Positions 8,138 through 15,006 of a stretch of 64,000 nt of DNA are shown piece after piece. Origin of the DNA: Campylobacteraceae bacterium (GTDB lineage: Bacteria; Campylobacterota; Campylobacteria; Campylobacterales; Sulfurovaceae). Both the position numbers and the translations under genes were made by a program. How positions within the stretch are numbered: the stretch's first letter is position 1; each line of letters opens with the position of its first letter. The stretch spans positions 62,001 through 126,000 of the forward strand of contig JALXFN010000074.1 in assembly GCA_027068975.1 (NCBI GenBank). Reading direction: 5' to 3'. Below the pieces are notes generated by a model that was not told where the DNA came from, did no database searches, and was given only the letters and a program-made list of their open reading frames with translations.

Positions 8138-8539
8138 CTAAACCCAATTATCTAAACTCAATCCCTCAACTCTCTTAAATTCTCTAGTATTATTAGTAAC
8201 AAGTACTAAATCTAAAGCAAGAGCATGACCTGCTATTTGCATATCCATATTGCCTATGACTTGACCTTTTTTTTCTAAATTTGCTCTGATTTTTCCATAC
8301 TCAATAGAAGCGATATAATCATAATCTACTATTTCAAATGGCATTAAAAAACTCTCTATGGCTTTTAAATTTTTCTCTGTCTGTTCACTTTTATAAGCAC
8401 CATACATTAACTCTGAAACAGTTATTGTAGAAATACATAACTCGCCAATCTCAAACTCTCTAAATTTTTCCTTGACACTTCTAGGTTTATTTTTGATTAT
8501 GTAGATACATATATTGGTATCGAGCATCATTTTTCTCAA
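8138..8539 (-). CDS. vapC: VapC-family PIN-domain ribonuclease toxin
   Basis: A 133-residue PIN-domain toxin, an Mg-dependent RNase that typically cleaves tRNA or rRNA. The acidic residues of the PIN active site are visible: MMLDTNICIYII near the start (Asp), TVSELMYG (Glu), GNMDMQIAGHAL (Asp), and VTNNTREFKRV at the C terminus. Length is normal for VapC. The start overlaps the stop of the upstream vapB by 4 bases, so translation is coupled. It should be neutralised by the adjacent AbrB-type VapB. A second PIN toxin lies about 0.7 kb away on the other strand but belongs to a different subfamily. Confidence 0.9.
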   Translation of the reverse strand: MRKMMLDTNICIYIIKNKPRSVKEKFREFEIGELCISTITVSELMYGAYKSEQTEKNLKAIESFLMPFEIVDYDYIASIEYGKIRANLEKKGQVIGNMDMQIAGHALALDLVLVTNNTREFKRVEGLSLDNWV

Positions 8540-8775
8540 AACAAATCCTCTCGCTCTTGTGTAGGTTGTACTCTAGTCTGCATAAAATCATCAGAAAAAT
8601 TGTCGAGATTATCAAACATAGTATCCCATACAGTTTTGTCTGACTTTGGAATAAGCACAACCATCCCATTTATTTTTTTAATAAAAACCTCTTTTAGATT
8701 CTCAAACCTAAACTCTTTTGGTAATCGTACAGCTTGACTTTGACCATTTTGAAATAGTTTTGCAGTTGCTATCAT
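8536..8775 (-). CDS. vapB: VapB-family antitoxin (AbrB/SpoVT fold)
   Basis: A 79-residue antitoxin. The N-terminal half (ATAKLFQNGQSQAVRLPKEFRF) is the swapped-hairpin AbrB DNA-binding motif of VapB proteins; the C-terminal half (DTMFDNLDNFSDDFMQTR) is the acidic, flexible toxin-binding tail. GGAG stands 6 bases upstream of the ATG. The gene precedes and overlaps vapC. Two direct repeats of AGTATATATT lie in its promoter and are likely operator sites for VapB or VapBC, giving conditional autoregulation. Confidence 0.9.
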   Translation of the reverse strand: MIATAKLFQNGQSQAVRLPKEFRFENLKEVFIKKINGMVVLIPKSDKTVWDTMFDNLDNFSDDFMQTRVQPTQEREDLF

Positions 8776-8792
8776 AATATGCTCCTTAATTA

Positions 8793-8835
8793 AGTATATA
8801 TTTTTTAGTATATATTAATTTTGGAATTATGTCAA
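8793..8835 (-). promoter_or_regulatory. vapBC promoter with two direct-repeat operators
   Basis: On the minus strand TTGACA (8830-8835), a 17-base spacer and TATACT (8807-8812) form a near-consensus sigma70 promoter. The 10-base sequence AGTATATATT (plus strand) occurs at 8793-8802 and again at 8807-8816, covering the -10 region and the predicted start of transcription. Direct repeats in this place suit a VapBC repressor complex. Confidence 0.7.
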
Positions 8836-8850
8836 GAGGAAATTTAATAA

Positions 8851-8868
8851 GTAGGTGAAGCGACCTAC
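8851..8868 (+). repeat. GTAGG-type hairpin element
   Basis: GTAGGT and ACCTAC arms (6 bp) around GAAGCG, followed by CACGTTAGG. The GTAGG lead and the trailing CAC-GTTA resemble the other hairpin elements of this window. It lies in the 250-base gap between the divergent vapBC and Phd-PIN modules, where I see no gene. Confidence 0.5.
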
Positions 8869-8969
8869 CACGTTAGGAGTCGGACGTTGAAAAACTACTA
8901 ATCCCATTCTCACTTAAAACAAGTACTTTCATTTTATACCAATTAATGTCGTAGTGAAACACTCTGACC

Positions 8970-9006
8970 TTGACAAATCCAAAAAAGTTAGCTAACATTA
9001 GCTAAC
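8970..9006 (+). promoter_or_regulatory. Phd-PIN module promoter and operator
   Basis: TTGACA at 8970-8975 is followed 17 bases on by TAACAT (8993-8998, a weak -10). The palindrome GTTAGCTAAC (8987-8996) overlaps that -10, and a second TTAGCTAAC follows exactly 10 bases downstream (8998-9006). Two copies on the same helix face are typical of Phd/YefM operators. Confidence 0.65.
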
Positions 9007-9025
9007 TAAGTAAAAGGAGTTTTTT

Positions 9026-9259
9026 ATGACTGTAAATATGCATGAAGCTAAAACAAACCTCTCTAAACTCATTCTGCTTTTAGAGAAAGGCGAAGATATA
9101 ATTATTGCTAAAGCAGGTAACCCTGTTGCAAAACTTGTCTCTTATATTCCTAGTAAAAAAAAGAGAATACCAAATCTTTTAAAAGGACAAGTTACATTTT
9201 ATGAAGATTTCAATAGTTCAAATGATGAAATTACAACACTCTTTGAGGGTGGCTTTTAA
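9026..9259 (+). CDS. Phd/YefM-family antitoxin
   Basis: A 77-residue antitoxin. MTVNMHEAKTNLSKLILLLE and EDIIIAKAGNPVAKLV are hallmark segments of the Phd/YefM DNA-binding N-terminal domain. The C-terminal tail, ending NDEITTLFEGGF, is the toxin-binding part. An AAAGGAG ribosome site sits 7 bases before the start. The last base of its stop is the first base of the toxin ATG. Paired GTTAGCTAAC boxes upstream suggest autorepression. Confidence 0.9.
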   Translation: MTVNMHEAKTNLSKLILLLEKGEDIIIAKAGNPVAKLVSYIPSKKKRIPNLLKGQVTFYEDFNSSNDEITTLFEGGF

Positions 9260-9648
9260 TGGCTAAATATCTACTAGATACCCATATATTTTTATGGTGG
9301 ATGAGTGATGCTGACCAACTAAGTAAAGAGGTTTTTGATGTTATTTCTGATACTTCAAATCAAATTTATATCTCATCTGCCACCATTTGGGAGATAGCCA
9401 TAAAAGAGGCATTGGGAAAACTAAAAGTAGATGCAGACTTAAATAGTGCCATAGAAGCCAATGGATTTATAGAGTTGAAAATCTCTGCTATTTGTGCTAA
9501 TGCTACTAAAAAATTAGAACCTATTCACCGTGACCCATTTGATAGAATGTTGATTTCACAGGCTATTGAAGGAGAGATGACACTTATTACTGTTGATAGG
9601 TTTATTGTTCAGTATGAGGGTGTTAGGGTTTTGAGTTTTAAGAAATAA
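9259..9648 (+). CDS. PIN-domain toxin of the Phd-associated subfamily
   Basis: A 129-residue PIN ribonuclease. KYLLDTHIFLWWM at the start, SSATIWEIAIKEALGKL in the middle and HRDPFDRMLISQAIEG near residue 95 are the conserved segments of the PIN subfamily that pairs with Phd-type antitoxins; the acidic triad Asp, Glu, Asp is intact. Coupled to the antitoxin by a one-base overlap. It is not closely related to the VapC encoded at 8138-8539, so the two modules probably do not cross-neutralise. Confidence 0.9.
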   Translation: MAKYLLDTHIFLWWMSDADQLSKEVFDVISDTSNQIYISSATIWEIAIKEALGKLKVDADLNSAIEANGFIELKISAICANATKKLEPIHRDPFDRMLISQAIEGEMTLITVDRFIVQYEGVRVLSFKK

Positions 9649-9696
9649 GAGAAGTAACCTTGTTCTTCTAGTACCGTTCAGGTTATCCTATTAAAC

Positions 9697-10353
9697 TCAA
9701 ACTTTAAAAGTCTCCGAAGTCTTACAATAAGGAGCCATAAAGCAGTCATCGCATTCAGGTTTAATGGCTTTACATCTGTATCGTCCAAAAAGTACCATAG
9801 CTTGGTGGAGTAAGTGTAGGTCTGTTTTGAACTTTTTACTTAAGGTCTCTTCTGTTTTTGTGGCTGTTTTATCATCTGAAAGACCTAAACGGTGTGCTAC
9901 TCTAAATACATGGGTATCAACTGCCATAAGGTTTGCACCTGTGTACTCTATCATCACTACATTTGCTGTTTTTTGTCCTACCCCTGCTAGTTTGACCAGC
10001 TCTTTTTGTTCTAGTGGAATCTCTCCATTGTAGTTTTCTACAACTGATTGAGCCATTTTGATGAGGTTTTTTGCTTTGTTGTTAAAGAACGAGCAGGTGT
10101 TTAAAAGGGCTTTTACTTCATCCAGTTCTGCATTAGCAAGAGATATTGGGTCAGGATAGGCTTTAAAAAGAGCAGGGCTAATGATGTTGACACGTTTGTC
10201 TGTACATTGGGCAGAGAGCATAACAGCTATTAGAAGTTCATATAAGTTTTTGTAGTTAAGCTCTGTTATAGAATCAGGGTAATGTTCAAGAAAAAGTGCT
10301 TTTATAGCTTCAATCTCTTTTTTTGTTGCTTTTTTTATTTTTTTATTTGCCAT
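9697..10353 (-). CDS. nth: endonuclease III
   Basis: A 218-residue base-excision DNA glycosylase/AP lyase removing oxidised pyrimidines. The helix-hairpin-helix LAGVGQKTANVV carries the catalytic Lys, and MAVDTHVFRV the catalytic Asp. The C terminus has the 4Fe-4S motif C-x6-C-x2-C-x5-C (CKAIKPECDDC...C). The N-terminal Lys-rich extension is usual in this phylum. It is divergent from the peptidyl-prolyl isomerase gene; the order nth, PEB4-like gene, fba is also seen in Campylobacter jejuni. Confidence 0.97.
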   Translation of the reverse strand: MANKKIKKATKKEIEAIKALFLEHYPDSITELNYKNLYELLIAVMLSAQCTDKRVNIISPALFKAYPDPISLANAELDEVKALLNTCSFFNNKAKNLIKMAQSVVENYNGEIPLEQKELVKLAGVGQKTANVVMIEYTGANLMAVDTHVFRVAHRLGLSDDKTATKTEETLSKKFKTDLHLLHQAMVLFGRYRCKAIKPECDDCFMAPYCKTSETFKV

Positions 10354-10480
10354 GATTATAAATATCTTTTTTATTTAGCATGGTATATAGTGTGACTTAA
10401 ATGTAGTTTAAACTATTTAGAAATCATTTACTTTATTATGTTATAATTATTATGAATTTAATATATATATAAGGTAAAAA

Positions 10481-11299
10481 ATGAAGGTCATATTAAAGAC
10501 GATACTTTTAATGTTTTTATTGAGTACGTTTAGTCTATGGGCATCAGAAATTGTTGCATTGGTTAATGGTAAAGAGATTAGCCAAAAAGATGTAAATAAT
10601 TTTGTTATAGCAAATATGTCTGGAGCACATTATAGTTTTTTAAGTGAAGATGAAAAAAAGTCTATATTAGAACAGATGATAGATAGAAAGCTTTTTGCTG
10701 AAGAGGCAAAACGTCTTCACATCGAAAATAATTTAGAGTTTCAAATAGCATTAGAAAAGGCTAAAGATAAGTTACTCGTTGACTATTGGATGAAAGAGAA
10801 AGCAGAAGCAATTACGGTATCTGATAAAGAAGCAAAAGAGTATTATAAAAATAATTTAGATAAGTTTTATAGAGATGCCTCTGTAAAAGTACGACATATT
10901 TTGGTTGAAACCAAAGAAGAAGCTAATGAGATAATAGATGAACTTATGATGAATAAACCAGCACTTAAAGAGACATTTATTAGATTGGCAAAAACAAAAT
11001 CTATGGGTCCTAGTGCTATAAATGGTGGTGAATTAGATTGGTTTATTCAAGAACAAATGGTTCCAGAGTTTTCAGATGCTGCATTTAGTTTAGAAGTGGG
11101 AACCATAACAACAGAGCCTATTTTAACGCAGTTTGGTTATCATGTTATCTATTTAGAAGATAAAAAAGAGAAAGGAATTGCTCCTTTTAAAGATGTAAAA
11201 CAAGATATTGTAAAAACTCTAAAAGTTCTTCAATTTAAAAAAGAATTGAAAGATATAAGTCAAAAAATGAGAAAAACAGCAAAAATTATTGTAAAATAA
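10481..11299 (+). CDS. periplasmic peptidyl-prolyl cis-trans isomerase, PEB4/SurA-like
   Basis: A 272-residue chaperone/isomerase for outer membrane protein biogenesis. Signal peptide 1-21 (ending LWASE), a SurA-like N-terminal helical domain (ALVNGKEISQKDVNNF), and a parvulin domain around residues 135-240 with KVRHILVETKEEA, GGELDWF, MVPEFSDAAF and TQFGYHVIYLE. This corresponds to the PEB4 (Cbf2) antigen of Campylobacter. The gene is followed 26 bases later by fba, matching the known Campylobacter order. An AAGGTAAAAA ribosome site precedes the ATG. Confidence 0.93.
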   Translation: MKVILKTILLMFLLSTFSLWASEIVALVNGKEISQKDVNNFVIANMSGAHYSFLSEDEKKSILEQMIDRKLFAEEAKRLHIENNLEFQIALEKAKDKLLVDYWMKEKAEAITVSDKEAKEYYKNNLDKFYRDASVKVRHILVETKEEANEIIDELMMNKPALKETFIRLAKTKSMGPSAINGGELDWFIQEQMVPEFSDAAFSLEVGTITTEPILTQFGYHVIYLEDKKEKGIAPFKDVKQDIVKTLKVLQFKKELKDISQKMRKTAKIIVK

Positions 11300-11325
11300 A
11301 CAAAAAATATTTAAGGTAAAGTTAA

Positions 11326-12399
11326 ATGAGTAATAGAGTATTAGATAGTCTACCATGTGGTGTTTTGAGTGGGAGTCAAGTCCAAAAGTTATTTTCAATA
11401 GCAAAAAAAGAAGGTTTTGCTATTCCTGCCGTGAATGTTGTGGGAACATCATCTATAAATGCTGTTTTAGAAGCTGCATCTAAAGTAAATTCCCCTGTTA
11501 TTATTCAGTTCTCTAACGGTGGAGGAGAGTTTTATGCTGGTAAAGGAATGCCAAGTGAAAAAAGAGCCGTTCTTGGAACCATTTCAGGGGCTCAGCATGT
11601 ACATACGGTAGCAGAAGCTTATGGTGTACCTGTACTTATACACACAGACCATGCAGCAAGAAAACTTCTTCCATGGATTGATGCGCTTTTGGATGCCAGT
11701 GAAAAGCATTTTGAAGCGTATGGTAAGCCACTTTTCTCTTCACATATGATTGACCTTTCAGAAGAGCCAATAGAAGAGAACATAGCAACGTGTAAAGCCT
11801 ATTTAGAGCGTATGTCTAAAATTGGTATTACTTTAGAGATAGAGCTTGGTGTAACAGGTGGAGAAGAGGATGGTGTAGATAATACAGAAGTAGACAATGC
11901 ACTGCTTTATACTCAGCCAGAAGAGGTTGCTTATGCCTATGAAGAGTTAAAAAAAGTATCTGATATGTTTACTATTGCTGCTTCATTTGGAAATGTTCAT
12001 GGTGTTTATAAACCAGGTAATGTTGTCTTGACTCCAATCATTTTGGACAACTCTCAAAAGTATATTCAAGATAAGTTCAACACCGATGAAAAACCAGTAA
12101 ATTTTGTTTTCCACGGTGGTTCAGGCTCTACTCTTGAAGAGATAAGAGAGGGGATTGAGTATGGTGTTGTTAAGATGAATATTGACACCGATACACAGTG
12201 GGCTTTCTGGGACGGTGTACGTGCTTATGTAGCACAGTACCATGCTTACTTGCAAGGACAAATAGGTAACCCAGAGGGTGAAGACAAACCAAATAAAAAG
12301 TACTATGACCCTAGAAAATGGTTACGAGAAGGTGAACTTTCAATGGTAAAACGGTTAGAACAAGCATTTTCCGATTTGAATTGTTTGGATAGAAATTAA
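11326..12399 (+). CDS. fba: class II fructose-bisphosphate aldolase
   Basis: A 357-residue zinc aldolase of glycolysis/gluconeogenesis that cleaves fructose 1,6-bisphosphate to DHAP and glyceraldehyde 3-phosphate. Visible motifs: NVVGTSSINAVLEAA, VLIHTDHAARKLLPW (zinc His and catalytic Asp), ELGVTGGEEDGVDN, ASFGNVHGVY (zinc His), FHGGSGSTLEEI and KMNIDTDTQ. Full length for the long class IIA family. AAGGTAAAGTTAA precedes the start. In autotrophic Campylobacterota the enzyme serves gluconeogenesis from reductive TCA products (inference). Confidence 0.97.
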   Translation: MSNRVLDSLPCGVLSGSQVQKLFSIAKKEGFAIPAVNVVGTSSINAVLEAASKVNSPVIIQFSNGGGEFYAGKGMPSEKRAVLGTISGAQHVHTVAEAYGVPVLIHTDHAARKLLPWIDALLDASEKHFEAYGKPLFSSHMIDLSEEPIEENIATCKAYLERMSKIGITLEIELGVTGGEEDGVDNTEVDNALLYTQPEEVAYAYEELKKVSDMFTIAASFGNVHGVYKPGNVVLTPIILDNSQKYIQDKFNTDEKPVNFVFHGGSGSTLEEIREGIEYGVVKMNIDTDTQWAFWDGVRAYVAQYHAYLQGQIGNPEGEDKPNKKYYDPRKWLREGELSMVKRLEQAFSDLNCLDRN

Positions 12400-12452
12400 A
12401 ATTTTACAAACAGGTTGTTACTTCCTACTTTGCTTTCTTTGGCAGATAAAAA

Positions 12453-12475
12453 GTAGGGTGGGTTTTCAACCCACC
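12453..12475 (+). repeat. GTAGG-type hairpin element
   Basis: GTA followed by the perfect inverted repeat GGTGGGTT-TTC-AACCCACC (8-bp arms), then ATTTAACC. It lies 54 bases after fba and could also act as a terminator stem, although no T-run follows. The 180-base gap 12400-12579 otherwise holds only a -10-like TATAAT at about 12533 for the next gene. Confidence 0.7.
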
Positions 12476-12579
12476 ATTTAACCAAACTCGCATAAAACAA
12501 ACCCTCACCGAAAGGCTTAACTCATCTTTGCTATAATATATCTCTTGGAAATAGGAGAATTAAATCATAAGAGAAAAAA

Positions 12580-12900
12580 ATGAAAAACACCTACCAAATA
12601 ACACTCTACATCCCAAAAGCAGAATGTGAAGCCGTAAAAGAAGCCATGTTCAAAGCTGGAGCAGGTCAGATTGATACTTATGAAGCCTGTTCTTGGCAAG
12701 TTTTAGGCGAAGGACAATTTAGACCTTTGAAAGGTTCAAATCCATTTATAGGGAAACAAGATGAGTTGGAAAAAGTTTTAGAATACAAAGTAGAAATGCT
12801 TTGTGTGGGTGAGAAGCTAGAAGCTGTAATAAAAGCCATGAAAGAAGCACACCCCTATGAAGTTCCTGCTTATGGGGTGGTGGAGTTGGTGGATATTTAG
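12580..12900 (+). CDS. stand-alone NIF3/YqfO insert-domain protein (CutA/PII-like fold)
   Basis: A 106-residue protein equivalent to the PII-like domain inserted in NIF3/YqfO proteins, here free-standing. Characteristic segments are TLYIPKAECEAVKEAMFKAGAGQI, GEGQFRPLKGSNPFIG and KEAHPYEVPAYGVVEL. The His-Pro-Tyr-Glu near the C terminus and Gly-rich FRPLxGSNPFIG are the most conserved parts of the family. The biochemical role is unknown; metal or nucleotide binding has been suggested for the fold. It is convergent with the NnrS-like gene. Confidence 0.85.
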   Translation: MKNTYQITLYIPKAECEAVKEAMFKAGAGQIDTYEACSWQVLGEGQFRPLKGSNPFIGKQDELEKVLEYKVEMLCVGEKLEAVIKAMKEAHPYEVPAYGVVELVDI

Positions 12901-12923
12901 TGAGCTTGATTCTCCTCTAAAAA

Positions 12924-14204
12924 TCACCACTCCATTTTCTCTGTATGCTTCTGCGTATAGTTATATTTTCTCACTGCAAAAATCAAATGATAAAGCAACC
13001 ATCCAAATGATAGAACTACCAATAGTGATGCTAAAACATCTACCATAGGTGGGTTAAAAAGTATGAAAAGTGTCCATGCCAATAACATTGCAACATGAAT
13101 ATAGAAATGAATCTTTGCTTTTTTAGGGTGAATGACATCGTGCATCATTGGGGCTTCCATGTAGCCTTGGTTTGAGAGGTGGAACCATGTTAAAAATGGT
13201 ATTATTTTGTAGTTCATAGCAAAAACAATACTCAGAGCAAAACCTATGAAGGCTAAGTAAGAGAGCATTTTTAAACCTTCATCTATAGAGCTTATGGTAC
13301 CTAAAGCTGTAATGACCATACTAACAATAAGTAGACCCATACCTAAACGCCAAAACCATACAGTAGCATCTGATGTAGGTCGTTTTCGTCTGTAGAGTCT
13401 GTGTAGGGTGATGACTCCATAGATTATAAAAAGTAGTGCCAAGAAGAGGTCTATACCAACTGTTGGTAAGCTTGTAAATAGTGCAATCAACTTTAATACA
13501 AGAAGCATGGCAATAGTTGTCACAAGGTATTTGCTCATAATGGTTGGGTATTTGGGGGTTACATAGAACATCTCTACTACTTGGAACGAAACAGAGACAA
13601 CAAGTAGTGCAACCCAACCAAATAGAGCAAAAGAGTAGTGAGCCTCTTTAACCTGTGCAAAAGCGTCTCCTTTTATGTACCCACCAAGGGTTAAGAGTAA
13701 GTAGATACCAAAAACTATAGCTACAGTAAAACTACCTAATGAAAGTAGCATCCCCTTTGAAGAGCTGGAGTGGTCTTGAACGTTGAGTAACTCTTTTATC
13801 ATCAGTGTGGTTGCATGAAGTAGAGCAGAACCAAGAATAATCGCTGAGAATAGGTAGAGTAAGGATATAGAAGTGTTAAAGGCAAAGAGTTGTAAAAATA
13901 CTCCTACCATTAAGAGAACATGAACTACCATTGATTTTTTAGTTGGCATTTTTATAACCACACCTGCTATGACAGGAAGCATCTGAAATAATGCTCCTAG
14001 CATAAATGAAGCCATAACACCAAGTGCCAAAAAGTGGGTGATGGTGACTTTATAGGCATAGGCACTATACGTCAGTAAACCACTACTACTTGCTAAAAGA
14101 TAGAGACCTAATAGCAGACCAAATATGGATGCAGTTATAAAAAATTTCATAACTACAGAGATAGGGGGTGCTTGTTCTAGTGATAGACCACCTTGATTAA
14201 ACAT
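12924..14204 (-). CDS. polytopic membrane protein, NnrS / haem-copper-oxidase-subunit-I-like
   Basis: A 426-residue protein with about twelve hydrophobic helices. Conserved-looking His residues lie within or at the ends of helices: THFLALGVM, VHVLLMVG, LHATTLM, EAHYSFALFGW and TWFHLSNQ. This is the pattern of the NnrS and haem-copper oxidase-like membrane families. It is the third gene of an operon with hemerythrin and DUF2249, and its start overlaps the DUF2249 stop by 8 bases. That set is associated with nitric oxide or nitrosative stress in denitrifying proteobacteria (established association). Haem or copper binding here is inference. It might also be a plain redox-sensing permease. Confidence 0.65.
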   Translation of the reverse strand: MFNQGGLSLEQAPPISVVMKFFITASIFGLLLGLYLLASSSGLLTYSAYAYKVTITHFLALGVMASFMLGALFQMLPVIAGVVIKMPTKKSMVVHVLLMVGVFLQLFAFNTSISLLYLFSAIILGSALLHATTLMIKELLNVQDHSSSSKGMLLSLGSFTVAIVFGIYLLLTLGGYIKGDAFAQVKEAHYSFALFGWVALLVVSVSFQVVEMFYVTPKYPTIMSKYLVTTIAMLLVLKLIALFTSLPTVGIDLFLALLFIIYGVITLHRLYRRKRPTSDATVWFWRLGMGLLIVSMVITALGTISSIDEGLKMLSYLAFIGFALSIVFAMNYKIIPFLTWFHLSNQGYMEAPMMHDVIHPKKAKIHFYIHVAMLLAWTLFILFNPPMVDVLASLLVVLSFGWLLYHLIFAVRKYNYTQKHTEKMEW

Positions 14205-14448
14205 CTAATAACTCCTCTAAATTACAGGTAGGGTTTTTAGTTATGAGTATATGCCAAATATCTTTACTGTCTTGATGTGCTATGTAAGAAAACTCTTTCT
14301 CTTTAACTATCTCAATAAGAGGAATGGGTTTTCTACGATTTATCATATAGAGATACTCATCATTTTTCATGGTGCGTAGATGCGTCAGGGAAATTTGTAA
14401 GGGTTCAGGATGCTCCATCTCCCTTGCATCAAGTAGGATTTTCTGCAT
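14197..14448 (-). CDS. DUF2249 (TusA-like) domain protein
   Basis: An 83-residue single-domain protein. LDAREMEHPEPLQISLTHLR at the N terminus and YMINRRKPIPLIEIVKEKEF in the middle match the DUF2249 pattern (DxREMxPPEPL... RKPxPLxP). The predicted fold is the two-layer TusA-like sandwich, but the TusA catalytic Cys is absent. DUF2249 proteins cluster with hemerythrins and NnrS-like proteins, as here, in nitrogen-oxide regulons. It lies 7 bases after the hemerythrin gene and overlaps the downstream membrane-protein gene. Confidence 0.88.
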   Translation of the reverse strand: MQKILLDAREMEHPEPLQISLTHLRTMKNDEYLYMINRRKPIPLIEIVKEKEFSYIAHQDSKDIWHILITKNPTCNLEELLDV

Positions 14449-14455
14449 TGTAAAC

Positions 14456-14896
14456 TTAAAGCTCTATAGCTTTCATGGTTTCAAGTGTTGATTCTTTTAC
14501 ATCTTGAGGAATGGTTCTGTCACACATAGCGTAGAGCATCTGCTCCTCTTTCATGTTGTGCTGTTGAAGTAAAATCATCATAGATTCTGCTAATGAAAGG
14601 TAGGCATCTTTATCTTTGTTTTCAACAGCTTCTGCCATTTTACCTATTAGACCACGAACCTGTTCATGTTCAAATCTCATAATACGAGTAGGTCCTTCGG
14701 TACTACCTGTAATCTCTTCAAAGGTAGGAAAGAGAGACTCTTCCTCTTTTTTGAAGTGTCTCAATGTGTCATCTGCAAAAAGAAGAAATTGTTTTTCTGC
14801 TTGTTCAAAATCTCCATCTATAACATGTTTCTCTGCAGCTGCAAAAATTTCATCACAGGCACGGTGTTCAGTTCTCATGTAATTTGAAATTATCAT
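14456..14896 (-). CDS. hemerythrin HHE-domain protein
   Basis: A 146-residue four-helix bundle with the di-iron ligand pattern of the hemerythrin/HHE family: TEHRACDEIF (His), LRHFKKEEESLFP (His and Glu), FEHEQVRGL (His) and QQHNMKEEQMLY (His and Glu). Such proteins bind O2 or NO, or repair iron-sulfur centres (YtfE/DnrN type). It is the first gene of an operon with DUF2249 and the NnrS-like protein. An FNR-type box sits 63 bases upstream of the start codon at the classical activator position, so induction by low oxygen or NO is likely. Confidence 0.9.
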   Translation of the reverse strand: MIISNYMRTEHRACDEIFAAAEKHVIDGDFEQAEKQFLLFADDTLRHFKKEEESLFPTFEEITGSTEGPTRIMRFEHEQVRGLIGKMAEAVENKDKDAYLSLAESMMILLQQHNMKEEQMLYAMCDRTIPQDVKESTLETMKAIEL

Positions 14897-14924
14897 ATAT
14901 TTATCCTTTGTATAAATGAATATA

Positions 14925-14966
14925 AGTATAGAGTATGGTTGCTAAAAAGATATTGATATGTGTCAA
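14925..14966 (-). promoter_or_regulatory. FNR/CRP-family box at -41.5 and -10 of the hemerythrin operon
   Basis: TTGATATGTGTCAA (14953-14966) matches the FNR consensus TTGAT-N4-ATCAA at nine of ten fixed positions. On the minus strand TATACT (14925-14930) is a good -10. Taking +1 at 14918, the centre of the box lies at -41.5, the class II activation position. No -35 hexamer is evident, as expected for an activator-dependent promoter. Confidence 0.7.
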
Positions 14967-15006
14967 TATGTCATTAATGTTCAGTGGAGAAGATGTATAA
15001 TGTCAT

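Noticed and set aside
12533-12538. Full promoter before the NIF3-like gene
   Set aside because: A -10-like TATAAT is present but no -35 hexamer at suitable distance; noted only in passing.
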